Below are positions 7,718 through 15,691 of a stretch of DNA of 64,000 nt, in pieces. This DNA is from Dyella telluris (GTDB lineage: Bacteria; Pseudomonadota; Gammaproteobacteria; Xanthomonadales; Rhodanobacteraceae), in assembly GCF_014297575.1 (NCBI RefSeq), contig NZ_CP060412.1, positions 4,030,001-4,094,000 of the forward strand, in the 5' to 3' direction. Position 1 is the first letter of the stretch, and each line of letters starts with the position of its first letter. Under the pieces are notes generated by a model. It made no database searches. It saw nothing but the letters and a program-made list of their open reading frames with translations, and was not told the origin of the DNA. Both the position numbers and the translations under genes were made by a program.

Positions 7718-9484
7718 ATGAGCCAGACAGCACTTGCCCAGTCCGACGTTGCCGTCTTCGACGACGAAGCGCCCGCGTTGATTCCGCCGCACGGCGGCGT
7801 CTTGAAAGAGTTGTACCTGCCGGCCGACGAAGCCGCCGCACTCAAACAGCACAGCGCCGGTCTGCCGGGCGTGGATCTGGATACGCGCCAGTTGTGTGAC
7901 CTCGAGTTGCTGCTGAGCGGCGCGTTCTCCCCGCTGGAAGGGTTTCTCACCCAGCGCGATTACGACCGTGTGGTCGAAGAATATCGCCTGGCCGACGGCA
8001 CGCTCTGGCCCATCCCGATCTCGCTGGACGTCAGCGAGGCATTTGCCGAACGCCTGGCGCCAGGCAGCGAAGTGGCACTGCGCGATTCGCAGGGTGTACC
8101 GCTGGCGGTGCTGGAAGTGGAGGACATCTATCGACCGGATCGTCTCCACGAGGCGCAGAAAGTCTTCGGCACCACCGACCGAGCGCACCCCGGCGTCGCC
8201 GAGCTGCTGGATCGCTATCGACCGGTCAACCTGGGTGGCCGCGTGCGCGGCATCCAGCAACCGTCGCACTACGATTTCACCGCACTGCGCGATACGCCGC
8301 GCAGCCTGCGTGCGTGGTTCGAGTCCCAGGGCTGGCACCGCATCGTGGCCTTCCAGACCCGCAACCCCATGCATCGCGCGCATCGCGAACTGACCCTGCG
8401 CGCTGCAGAGCAGGTCGGTGCGAAGCTGCTGGTACAGCCATCGGTAGGCCGCACCAAGCCGGGCGATATCGACCACTACACCCGCGTGCGTTGCTATCAG
8501 GCCCTGCTGTCGCAGTACCCCGCGGACAGCGCCCATCTGTCGCTGCTGCCGCTGGCGATGCGCATGGGTGGCCCGCGTGAAGCGCTGTGGCACGCCATCA
8601 TCCGCAAGAACTATGGCGCCAGTCACTTCATCGTAGGCCGCGACCATGCCGGTCCGGGCAAGGATTCCCACGGCAACCCGTTCTATGGACCGTTCGATGC
8701 GCAGCACCTGCTGGAGCGCCACCAGGACGAACTGGGCATCCGCATCGTGCCGTTCCCCGCCATGGTCTACGTGGCCAACCGCGACACCTACCTGCCGTCG
8801 AACGAAGTGCTGCCTGATGATGAGGTGCGCGACATCTCGGGCACCCAGCTGCGCAGGCATCTGCACGAGGGCAGCGAGATCCCTTCGTGGTTCTCCTTCC
8901 CCGAGGTGGTGAAGATCCTGCGCGAGCGCCATCCCGCGCAGGCCGCGCGAGGCTTCGCCCTGTTCTTCACCGGCCTGTCCGGCGCAGGCAAGTCGACCAT
9001 CGCCCAGGCGGTGGTGGCGCAGCTGCTGGAACGCACCAGCCGTGCAGTGACCGTGCTGGATGGTGACGAAGTGCGCAAGCACCTGTCCCGTGGACTGGGT
9101 TTCTCGCGCGAGGATCGCAATGCCAACGTGACCCGCATCGGTTACGTCGCCAGCGAGATCGTGCGGCATGGGGGCGTGGCCGTGTGCGCGCCCATTGCGC
9201 CTTATGCCGATGCACGCGCTGAGGCCCGTGAGTTGGTGGAGGCCCATGGCGACTTCATCGAGATTCATGTGGCGACGGCGCTGGAGGTGTGCGAGGCACG
9301 CGACCGCAAGGGGCTGTACGCACAGGCGCGAGCCGGCACGATTGCGCACTTCACCGGGATCAGTGATCCGTATGAGGAGCCGGTGACGCCGGAGTTGCGG
9401 ATTGATGGGAATGGTGGCGATCCGCTGGTGTTGGCGGGGCGGATTCTTGATGTGTTGGAGGAGAGGGGGTTGTTGGGGGGCTGA
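7718..9484 (+). CDS. Bifunctional sulfate adenylyltransferase / adenylylsulfate kinase
   Basis: A 588-residue fusion that makes APS from sulfate and ATP and then phosphorylates it to PAPS. Residues ~1-390 are a single-chain (Sat/Met3-type) ATP sulfurylase with QTRNPMHRAHRELT (~210), GRDHAGPGKD and SGTQLRRHL. Residues ~405-588 are APS kinase (CysC) with an intact P-loop GLSGAGKST, then LDGDEVRKHLSRGLGFSREDR and CAPIAPYADAR. The P-loop is complete, unlike the degenerate allosteric domain of fungal enzymes. It replaces the CysD plus CysN(C) heterodimer of E. coli and Xanthomonas, neither of which is seen here. It follows cysH by 70 bases. The last ~80 bases are unusually rich in G and T. Confidence 0.95.
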   Translation: MSQTALAQSDVAVFDDEAPALIPPHGGVLKELYLPADEAAALKQHSAGLPGVDLDTRQLCDLELLLSGAFSPLEGFLTQRDYDRVVEEYRLADGTLWPIPISLDVSEAFAERLAPGSEVALRDSQGVPLAVLEVEDIYRPDRLHEAQKVFGTTDRAHPGVAELLDRYRPVNLGGRVRGIQQPSHYDFTALRDTPRSLRAWFESQGWHRIVAFQTRNPMHRAHRELTLRAAEQVGAKLLVQPSVGRTKPGDIDHYTRVRCYQALLSQYPADSAHLSLLPLAMRMGGPREALWHAIIRKNYGASHFIVGRDHAGPGKDSHGNPFYGPFDAQHLLERHQDELGIRIVPFPAMVYVANRDTYLPSNEVLPDDEVRDISGTQLRRHLHEGSEIPSWFSFPEVVKILRERHPAQAARGFALFFTGLSGAGKSTIAQAVVAQLLERTSRAVTVLDGDEVRKHLSRGLGFSREDRNANVTRIGYVASEIVRHGGVAVCAPIAPYADARAEARELVEAHGDFIEIHVATALEVCEARDRKGLYAQARAGTIAHFTGISDPYEEPVTPELRIDGNGGDPLVLAGRILDVLEERGLLGG

Positions 9485-9543
9485 TGCTCTCTGGATTCAT
9501 CTTCATTCGGGTGCGCGGGATCGTTTGTAGTGCGGCGCGCTAT

Positions 9544-10066
9544 CTCCCTCTTCCCGCCGGGGAGATGGTTGGGGTGAGGGGCGGGTGCTCGCCTCAGACT
9601 TTATTTCCCTCACCGTCATCCCAGCGAAGGCTGAGGTTCAGTGCCTTTGCTCTCGGCCTTCGGTAGTCATGCAGGCGCCAGGTTGCCGCTTACGCAGCGG
9701 GGGCGTTTCGACCTCCTGCCGGAGGCCGAGTCACTTTTCTTTTGCTGGCCCAAAAGAAAAGTAACCCAAAGAAAATGGCCTTAAGAGCTGGCAGCATTCC
9801 GTAGGGATAAGCCCGAACGGCTGAGGAACGTTGCTGCTTGGCAACCTTCGCCTCTACACAGCGGGTACATCAAAGCGCTTCGCAACGCGCCGATGCTAAG
9901 AGGACTTAACGCGGAGCGTCGTGCCGCTGTGCGGCACATCCTTCCTTGCCACTAGGGCGTTCACGTTGAACATCACCTGTCGCTCGTCCTCTCCCGTTCG
10001 GGAGAGGACTGGGGTGAGCACTGAGGCGAGAGAGGAACGGGCTTCACACGGTGCGAGACAGCCCCT
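9544..10066 (+). repeat. Dispersed repeat module R, copy 1
   Basis: Part of the 1.2 kb gene-free gap between the sat/cysC fusion and cysB. Copies of this module also occur at 14512-15060 (same orientation) and 19325-19850 (opposite orientation). In order it holds a CTCCCTC..GGGGTGAGGGG end, a GTCATCCC-GCGAA hairpin remnant, CCTCCTGCCGGAGG, a strong inverted repeat CTTTTCTTTTG/CAAAAGAAAAG around 9741-9769, GGGATAAGCCCGA, CTCTACACAGCGGGTA, CTTAACGCGGAGCG and GTCCTCTCCCGTTCGGGAGAGGAC. Many short inverted repeats and no plausible reading frame suggest a non-coding, non-autonomous dispersed element. Confidence 0.85.
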
Positions 10067-10147
10067 GTAGGAGCGCACCTTGTGCGCGACCGCAGCGTCG
10101 TGTCGATACCGCTCCGTCAGGTGGTCGCGCACAGGGTGCGCTCCTAC
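10067..10147. repeat. REP-like inverted pair (GTAGGAGCGCAC family)
   Basis: An 81-base unit with GTAGGAGCGCACC at one end and GGTGCGCTCCTAC at the other, each followed inward by a GCGCGAC/GTCGCGC arm and a variable centre containing GCTCCGTCAGG. It can fold into one long hairpin. The same unit occurs at 19244-19324, 21363-21439, partly at 15031-15060 and as a tandem array at 55780-56252. It sits between modules R and S of the composite repeat. Confidence 0.85.
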
Positions 10148-10530
10148 AGACAAGCTAAGCCGGCACGCGATGCACCTCCGCGCCATGCGACGCGATGTGC
10201 AGCTCCGCTGCACGAGCCTTTTGCTCTTGACCTACCCGACCCCTTGAGCGGCGGTGAGGGGCGGACGACAGGCCCGCAGGGGGATCGGCAAGGATGCCGA
10301 TCCCTTTTCGACAGGACATGGAAGTCCTGTCGAAAAGCCCGGCCGACCCTCACGGACTGGCCGGCTTCACCGGCCAGCGCCGCGATGGGGTGCTCTTTCT
10401 TTTGGTTACTTTTCTTTGAGCAAGCAAAGAAAAGTGACCCGGCCTCCGGCAGGAGGCCGGAACGCCCGCTGCGTAAGCGGCCCGATCGCGGAAGCGCTAG
10501 AACCCGAAGGCCCAGAGCAAAGTCACTGGA
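10148..10530 (-). repeat. Dispersed repeat module S, copy 1
   Basis: Closely matches 18850-19243 in inverted orientation. Two back-to-back hairpins stand out on the plus strand: arms GGGATCGGCA/TGCCGATCCC around an AGGA loop (10281-10304), then arms TTTTCGACAGGACA/AGTCCTGTCGAAAA around a TGGA loop (10305-10336). Further on are CTGGCCGG/CCGGCCAG and the CTTTTCTTTG/CAAAGAAAAG inverted repeat with AAGTAACCAAAAG-type flanks that module R also carries. Together R, the REP-like unit and S form a ~0.99 kb composite. The rest of the gap to cysB (10531-10686) shows nothing recognisable. Confidence 0.83.
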
Positions 10531-10686
10531 AGTCCAGCCATGCGGCTGTTGAAAAGCGCCTCCGGCCTGCGCCGGAATGAGGAGCAGGAAGGGGCACACA
10601 ACGCTGGCAGGTGTCTACGGTTCTCACATCCCGAGAGCAGTGTGTCGCATCGCCGTATGCATCACCGCCAGGCAATACCCGGGGCG

Positions 10687-11706
10687 CTACTGCGCCTCCA
10701 CCATCGGCTCCGCCACTTTCAGCGGCACCTGCCGATCCCGCCAATGCGGCACCCCCGGCCATTGCGACGTCCCCGCACCACCGGACGTCAGCGCACGACT
10801 CACCGCACGCCGCTCCAGATGCGGCGCAAACACGCTGATGAAGTCGAGGGCGTATTCGCGCAACACGCTTTCCCTGCGCAGCACGATCCAGGTGGTGCAC
10901 CCCGCAAACAGGTTGTCGGCGCCCAGCTGGCGAAGGTCGGTGTCGACGCTGGGCTGGAAGGCCATCTCGGCGAGTACTCCGACACCCAGCCCCTCGCGTA
11001 CATAGGTCTTGATGAGGTCGGCATCGCTGGCAGTCATCACGATTTGCGGATCCAGACCCGCGCTCTGGAAAGCACGGATCAGCGAGGACTCCGGCTTCAG
11101 CGATGAGTCGTAGCTGATCAGCGGGTGCGCGGCCAGTTGTTCCAGCGTCGGCGCCTGCTTCTGCTTGGCCAGGGGGTGATTCTTCGGCACCACCACCGTG
11201 CGGCTCCAGCGGTAAGCGGGCAGGGCGATGCCGTTTGGCGGCGGCGCGCCGGCCGCTGTGCTGACAATGGCAAGGTCCACAAGACCGCCATCCAGCAGGG
11301 ACATTACATCGGAATCGCTCACCGGCTGCAGGTGCACGCTGACTTGCGGGTAGCTGCGGCTGAGCGCGGCCACGGCGGAAGGCAGGGCAAAGCGCGCCTG
11401 CGTGTGCGTGGTGGCGATGCGCAGCGTGCCGCGCGATTCGTTGCGCAGGTTCGCGGCGATCGAGCGGATGTTGGCCGCTTCGGCCAGGATGACGCGCGCG
11501 CGTTCGAGCACGTGGCTGCCAGCATGGGTAATCGCGTGCAGGCTGCGGCCCTTGCGATGGAATAGCTGGAAGCCGAGTTCGTCTTCCAGCTGACGCAGCA
11601 GTTTGCTCAGCCCCGGCTGGGTGGCGTGCACCCGCTCGGCGGCCAGCGTGATGTTCAGGCCGGCATCAGCGATGGCGACGAGATAGCGAAGTTGGGTCAG
11701 CGTCAT
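10687..11706 (-). CDS. cysB: CysB-like LysR-family regulator of sulfur assimilation
   Basis: A 339-residue LysR-type regulator. The N-terminal helix-turn-helix (MTLTQLRYLVAIADAGLNITLAAERVHATQPGLSKLLRQLE, given here only as the region 1-40) has the CysB arrangement LRY..N...AAE....QPG.SK, and the effector domain carries TTHTQARFALP and LDLAIVST-type segments typical of CysB/Cbl. CysB activates sulfate-assimilation genes with O- or N-acetylserine. The ATG at 11706 is chosen because the homologous region starts there; an upstream in-frame ATG at 11778 would add 24 residues with no family match. It lies among its likely targets, divergent from cysG. Confidence 0.9.
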   Translation of the reverse strand: MTLTQLRYLVAIADAGLNITLAAERVHATQPGLSKLLRQLEDELGFQLFHRKGRSLHAITHAGSHVLERARVILAEAANIRSIAANLRNESRGTLRIATTHTQARFALPSAVAALSRSYPQVSVHLQPVSDSDVMSLLDGGLVDLAIVSTAAGAPPPNGIALPAYRWSRTVVVPKNHPLAKQKQAPTLEQLAAHPLISYDSSLKPESSLIRAFQSAGLDPQIVMTASDADLIKTYVREGLGVGVLAEMAFQPSVDTDLRQLGADNLFAGCTTWIVLRRESVLREYALDFISVFAPHLERRAVSRALTSGGAGTSQWPGVPHWRDRQVPLKVAEPMVEAQ

Positions 11707-11869
11707 GGCTCGGGTTCCACAGGCAATCGAGAAGGTGAGGGCTCGGTGTCGCGCTGCGGATACATCGCGCAAGCGCACACACCGAAGCCGTGCGTTTGCC
11801 GGCGGTCGGGGTGGTGTTCAGCGATTGGCGACGGTGGTCCATGGATTACCGTAACGGGTGTGCTCAATT

Positions 11870-11885
11870 AGACGTCTATACAGCC
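11870..11885 (+). promoter_or_regulatory. Met-box-like octamer in the cysB-cysG divergent region
   Basis: The 332-base gap between cysB and cysG contains an exact AGACGTCT (11870-11877), the core octamer bound by MetJ-type repressors, within the palindrome TAGACGTCTA and followed by ATACAGCC, a 4-of-8 match. A TTATAAC sequence near 11932-11938 could be the -10 of the cysG promoter. Functional MetJ operators normally need two adjacent octamers, and the second here is weak, so this is only a candidate. Nothing else stands out in the gap. Confidence 0.4.
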
Positions 11886-12038
11886 ACTGCTGCGCTGCGT
11901 CAATACGTTGGCTTCGCTGACGGGGATCGGGCTTATAACGGCCCGTCATGTCGCCCCGCCCAGAAATCATTTGTAGGGACGAAGGTGGCTGTCTAGCGTG
12001 GGAAGCTGGCCATTGCCCCCTTGGGAGCCCGAGGTTTC

Positions 12039-13475
12039 ATGAAGCTCTACCCCTTGTTTGCCGATCTTTCCGGCCGCCAGGTACTGGTGGTGGGCGGCGG
12101 CGTGGTGGGCGAGCGTAAGGCTGCCGTATTGCTGGAAGCCGGCGCGCGGGTGGCGGTGGGGGCGCCCGACCTCACCCCCGCGTTGCTGGTCTGGGCGGAA
12201 CAAGGCCGCGTGCAATGGTTGCGCGGTGCGTTCGACGAGAGCTGGCTGGACGAGGCATGGCTGGTCGTGGCGGCCACCTCTGACCAGGCACTGCATCAGC
12301 GCATTGCCGCGCTGGCCGAGGCGCGGCGTGTGTTTGTCAACGTGGTGGACGATGCGGAGCAATCGAGCTTCCACGTGCCTGCCGTGATTGATCGCTCCCC
12401 CGTCACCATCGCCATTTCCAGTGGCGGTCACGCCCCGATGCTCGCGCGCCTGCTGCGCGAGCGGCTGGAAACCCTGATCGATCCGGTGGTTGGCCCCGTG
12501 GCTACTTTGCTGGCGCAGATGCGCCACCGCATCCGCGCGCGCCTGCCGGATATGGCCTTGCGGCGCCGGTTCTACGAGCGCCTGTTGAATGGCCCCGTGC
12601 AGAGCCTGCTGCGTCGCGGCCAGTGGGCCCTGGCGGAAGCATCGACCGAGCGCCTGCTGGATGCCACGGAAGCAAAGCCTGCAGGTTCGGTGGTACTGCT
12701 GGGTGCGGGTCCGGGCGATCCGGGCCTGCTCACGTTGCGCGGACTGCGTGCGCTGAACGAGGCCGACGTGATACTGCACGATCGCCTGGTCAGCGTGGAG
12801 GTGCTGGCGCTGGCACGCCGCGATGCCGAGCGCATCGAGGTGGCCAAACAGGCCGGTAACCATCACACCACGCAGGCGCAGATCAACGCACTGATGCTTG
12901 AACACGCCAGCGCCGGGCGTCGCGTGGTGCGCCTGAAGGGCGGTGATCCGTTCGTGTTCGGGCGGGGCGGCGAAGAGCTGGAGTTCCTGCGCAGCCACGG
13001 CATTCCCTATGAGGTGGTGCCAGGCATCACGGCCGCCCTGGCCTGCGCCGCGTATGCAGGCATCCCGCTGACCCATCGCGAGTACGCCCAATCCGTGCGG
13101 CTGGTGACGGCCCATTGCCAGAACTCCAACGACACGCTGGACTGGCGCGCGCTGGCACAGGAGCGCCAGACCCTGGCCGTCTACATGGGCACCAGCGAGC
13201 TGCCGGTGATCCGTAGCCGACTGCTGGAACACGGTCGTTCGGCCGGCACCCCGTTTGCGCTGGTGGAAAACGGCTCACGCCCGGAGCAGCGGGTGGTGAC
13301 CGGCACGCTGGCCAACCTGGTGGAACAGGCCAGCCTGCACGATGTCAGGTCGCCCGCGCTACTGATCATCGGTGAAGTGGCCAGCCTGGCGTCCACTCTG
13401 TCATGGTTCGGCAGCCCGCCCGTGGGCACCGTGCCGGGGCAGCCGCCCGCGCAGTCGAAGGCGGCCGCGGCTTGA
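12039..13475 (+). CDS. cysG: Siroheme synthase (trifunctional CysG)
   Basis: A 478-residue fusion that makes siroheme, the CysI cofactor, from uroporphyrinogen III. Residues 1-~200 are the dehydrogenase/ferrochelatase module ([53 protein letters not shown]). Residues ~215-460 are the SAM-dependent uroporphyrinogen methyltransferase ([52 protein letters not shown]). The ATG at 12039 follows a GAGG four bases upstream and gives the normal [10 protein letters not shown] start; a TTG at 12021 would add six residues. It probably forms a transcript with cysK, 75 bases downstream. Confidence 0.96.
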   Translation: MKLYPLFADLSGRQVLVVGGGVVGERKAAVLLEAGARVAVGAPDLTPALLVWAEQGRVQWLRGAFDESWLDEAWLVVAATSDQALHQRIAALAEARRVFVNVVDDAEQSSFHVPAVIDRSPVTIAISSGGHAPMLARLLRERLETLIDPVVGPVATLLAQMRHRIRARLPDMALRRRFYERLLNGPVQSLLRRGQWALAEASTERLLDATEAKPAGSVVLLGAGPGDPGLLTLRGLRALNEADVILHDRLVSVEVLALARRDAERIEVAKQAGNHHTTQAQINALMLEHASAGRRVVRLKGGDPFVFGRGGEELEFLRSHGIPYEVVPGITAALACAAYAGIPLTHREYAQSVRLVTAHCQNSNDTLDWRALAQERQTLAVYMGTSELPVIRSRLLEHGRSAGTPFALVENGSRPEQRVVTGTLANLVEQASLHDVRSPALLIIGEVASLASTLSWFGSPPVGTVPGQPPAQSKAAAA

Positions 13476-13550
13476 CACAACCTTTCCCCTGACGGGCGCA
13501 CCATCGCGCCCTCTGTCTTTCTTATCCACGCCGAGTTCCGGAGCCACGCC

Positions 13551-14492
13551 ATGATTTACGACAGCATCCTCGACACCATTGGCAACACGCCCATCGTGCG
13601 CCTGCATCGCCTGGCGCCGAAGCACGTGACGGTGTATGCCAAGGTGGAGGCGTTCAACCCGGCGGGTTCGGTCAAGGATCGTCTGGCTTACGCCATCATC
13701 ATCGATGCCGAACAGCGCGGCGTGCTCAAGCCGGGCCAGACGGTGGTGGAAGCCACCTCCGGCAACACCGGCGTGGCCCTGGCGGCAGTCTGTGCCGCGC
13801 GTGGCTATCCTTTCGTGGCCGTGATGACGGAAACCTTCTCCATCGAGCGCCGCAAGCTGATGCGCGCCTACGGCGCCAAGGTGGTGCTGACGGCGGCAGC
13901 CGAGCGTGGCACCGGCATGGTGCGCAAGGCGAAGGAGCTGGCCGACAAGCACGGCTGGTTCCTGGCCAGCCAGTTCGAGAACCCGGCCAACCCTGCGTAT
14001 CACCGCAATACCACCGCACCGGAAATCCTGCGTGATTTCGCCGGCAAGCGACTGGATTATTTCGTCACCGGCTGGGGCACGGGCGGCACGCTCACCGGTG
14101 TGGGCGAGGTGCTTAAGGTGGCGCGCCCGGAAGTGAAGATCATCGCCAGTGAACCGGCCGGTGCGTCGTTGCTGTCGGGCAAGGAGTGGGCGCCGCACAA
14201 GATCCAGGGCTGGACGCCGGATTTCGTGCCGGGCGTGCTCAATCGCGCGGTGGCCGACCAGATCGTGCCGGTGGACGATGTGCTGGCGCGCGATACGTCG
14301 CGGGCGCTGGCGCAGAAGGAAGGCATTTTCGTGGGTATTTCGGCGGGTGCCACGGTGGCGGCAGCGCTGCAGGTGGCCAAGGATGCGCCGGAGGGGGCGG
14401 TGTTGCTGGCGATGTTGCCGGATACGGGTGAGCGGTATCTGTCGACGTTCTTGCTTGAGGGTGTGAATGAGGGTTCGGACGAGGTGGAGTGA
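13551..14492 (+). CDS. cysK: Cysteine synthase (O-acetylserine sulfhydrylase)
   Basis: A 313-residue PLP enzyme joining sulfide to O-acetylserine to make cysteine, the last step of the pathway encoded upstream. The PLP lysine lies in NPAGSVKDR (~residue 42), the acetylserine loop in EATSGNTGVALA (~70), the phosphate loop in GTGGTLTGVG (~178) and the final serine in GISAGATVAAA (~265). It has family length. The last ~100 bases use many codons ending in G or T, like the 3' end of the sat/cysC fusion, and both gene ends abut a copy of repeat module R. Confidence 0.95.
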   Translation: MIYDSILDTIGNTPIVRLHRLAPKHVTVYAKVEAFNPAGSVKDRLAYAIIIDAEQRGVLKPGQTVVEATSGNTGVALAAVCAARGYPFVAVMTETFSIERRKLMRAYGAKVVLTAAAERGTGMVRKAKELADKHGWFLASQFENPANPAYHRNTTAPEILRDFAGKRLDYFVTGWGTGGTLTGVGEVLKVARPEVKIIASEPAGASLLSGKEWAPHKIQGWTPDFVPGVLNRAVADQIVPVDDVLARDTSRALAQKEGIFVGISAGATVAAALQVAKDAPEGAVLLAMLPDTGERYLSTFLLEGVNEGSDEVE

Positions 14493-14511
14493 GTCCTCGT
14501 CGGTTTGTTTT

Positions 14512-15060
14512 CTCCCTCTCCCCTTGTGGGAGAGGGTTGGGGTGAGGGGTGGGTGCTCGCCTCAGACTTTATTTCCCTCACTGTCATCCCAGCGAAAGCT
14601 GGGATCAAGTGCCTCTGCTCTTGGTCTCCGGTCTCGCGCGTTTCCGCGATCTGGCCGCTTACGCCGCGGAGGCGTTTCGACCTCCTGCCGGAGGCCGAGT
14701 CACTTTTCTTTGCTGGCCCAAAGAAAAGTAACCCAAAGAAATGGCCTTAAAGGCTGGCAGCATGCCGATGGGATAAGCCCGAACGGCTGAGGAACGGTGT
14801 TGCTTGGCAACCTCCGCCTCTACACAGCGGGTACTTCCAAGCGCTTCGCAACGCGCCGAAGCGGAGAGGACTTAACGCGGAGCGTCGTGCAGCTTTGCGG
14901 CACCTCCTTCCTTGCCACTAGGGTGTTCACGTTGAACATGACCTGTCGCTCGTCCTCTCCCGTTCGGGAGAGGACTGGGGTGAGCACTGAGGCAAGCTAG
15001 GAACGCGCTTCACACGGTGCGAGTCCCCCTGTAGGAGCGCACTTTGTGCGCGACCGCAGC
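14512..15060 (+). repeat. Dispersed repeat module R, copy 2, with a truncated REP-like unit
   Basis: Fills most of the 620-base gap between cysK and the HxlR-type gene. It repeats the R module of 9544-10066 in the same orientation: CTCCCTCTCCCC..GGGGTGAGGGG, a CCCAGC-GAAA-GCTGGG hairpin (~14587-14602), CCTCCTGCCGGAGG, CTTTTCTTTG/CAAAGAAAAG, GGGATAAGCCCGA, CTTAACGCGGAGCG and GTCCTCTCCCGTTCGGGAGAGGAC. A GTAGGAGCGCAC/GTGCGCGAC arm starts at 15031, but its partner arm is degenerate and module S is absent. Short reading frames inside are by-products of the repeat. Confidence 0.85.
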
Positions 15061-15112
15061 GCAACGTCGTTACCCGCTCCTCACGATGGTCGCGAAATAT
15101 CGCTCCGCAGAC

Positions 15113-15532
15113 TCAACGCGAAGCGTCGATTTCGCCCCTGGCATCGCGGGTCGTTCTCGCTGATCTGCGCGACACTTTCCGCTGACTCGCCTCCCACTCA
15201 TCCAGCAACTTTTTCCCCACGCACGCCAGCGAATCAATGGCCGGCAACAGCTCGCGGCCCAGCGGTGTCAATGAGTACTCGGCAGACGGCGGTGACGTAT
15301 CGAGCACGCGTCGCATCACCAGTCCACGCGTTTCCAGTTCGCGCAGGCGTGCACTCAGCACGCGTGCGGAGATGCGGGGGATATCGTGACGCAACTCGCC
15401 GAAGCGGCGGGGTTCGCCGCTGAGCTGCCAGATGACGTTGGGTGCCCAGGCACCACGCAACAGGCCCAGGACTTCGCTGAGAGGGCAGCCGGGAGGCGGG
15501 GCGACTTTGCTTTTGCGTACGGGCAGGCCCAT
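15113..15532 (-). CDS. HxlR-family transcriptional regulator
   Basis: A 139-residue winged-helix protein with the HxlR layout: CPLSEVLGLLRGAWAPNVIWQL, then RRFGELRHDIPRISARVLSARLRELETRGLV and a wing ending in EYSLTPLGRELLP. A cysteine at residue 16 sits at the position that is redox- or electrophile-sensitive in several HxlR/DUF24 regulators. It is divergent from a glutathione transferase across 159 bases with repeated GGTAAC half-sites, so it probably controls that gene and itself, perhaps in response to reactive electrophiles or quinones (inference). Confidence 0.9.
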   Translation of the reverse strand: MGLPVRKSKVAPPPGCPLSEVLGLLRGAWAPNVIWQLSGEPRRFGELRHDIPRISARVLSARLRELETRGLVMRRVLDTSPPSAEYSLTPLGRELLPAIDSLACVGKKLLDEWEASQRKVSRRSARTTRDARGEIDASR

Positions 15533-15558
15533 GGCGGTGGTTTCCTTCGGAGCCGTCC

Positions 15559-15621
15559 GGTAACCCGGCGGTTACCGCATTCTACGGGTTACGGGTGGTT
15601 AGGTGGTATCCAACAGTAACC
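15559..15621. promoter_or_regulatory. Repeated GGTAAC half-sites between the HxlR and GST genes
   Basis: The divergent region contains GGTAAC (15559-15564) and GTTACC (15571-15576), forming an inverted repeat with a 6-base centre CCGGCG, plus GGTTAC (15587-15592) and GTAACC (15616-15621). Four related half-sites within 63 bases in front of both genes are best explained as operators of the HxlR-type regulator. The binding assignment is inferred from position. Confidence 0.6.
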
Positions 15622-15691
15622 ATGAGGGCTAGCATCATTGGTCTGCGCGAGCCCGGGTCGCGTTGATCCCGTCCCCTATGGAGAAGCCATC

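Noticed and set aside
10144..10599. Protein-length frames inside the composite repeats (also 18761-19537 and 14467-14790)
   Set aside because: They follow the repeat, contain the LLPEAGSLFFACxKKS segment generated by the CTTTTCTTTG inverted repeat and recur in several frames and orientations; they are by-products of non-coding DNA.
11707..11778. A longer CysB starting at 11778
   Set aside because: The extra 24 residues do not match LysR-family N-termini, which begin at the ATG at 11706.
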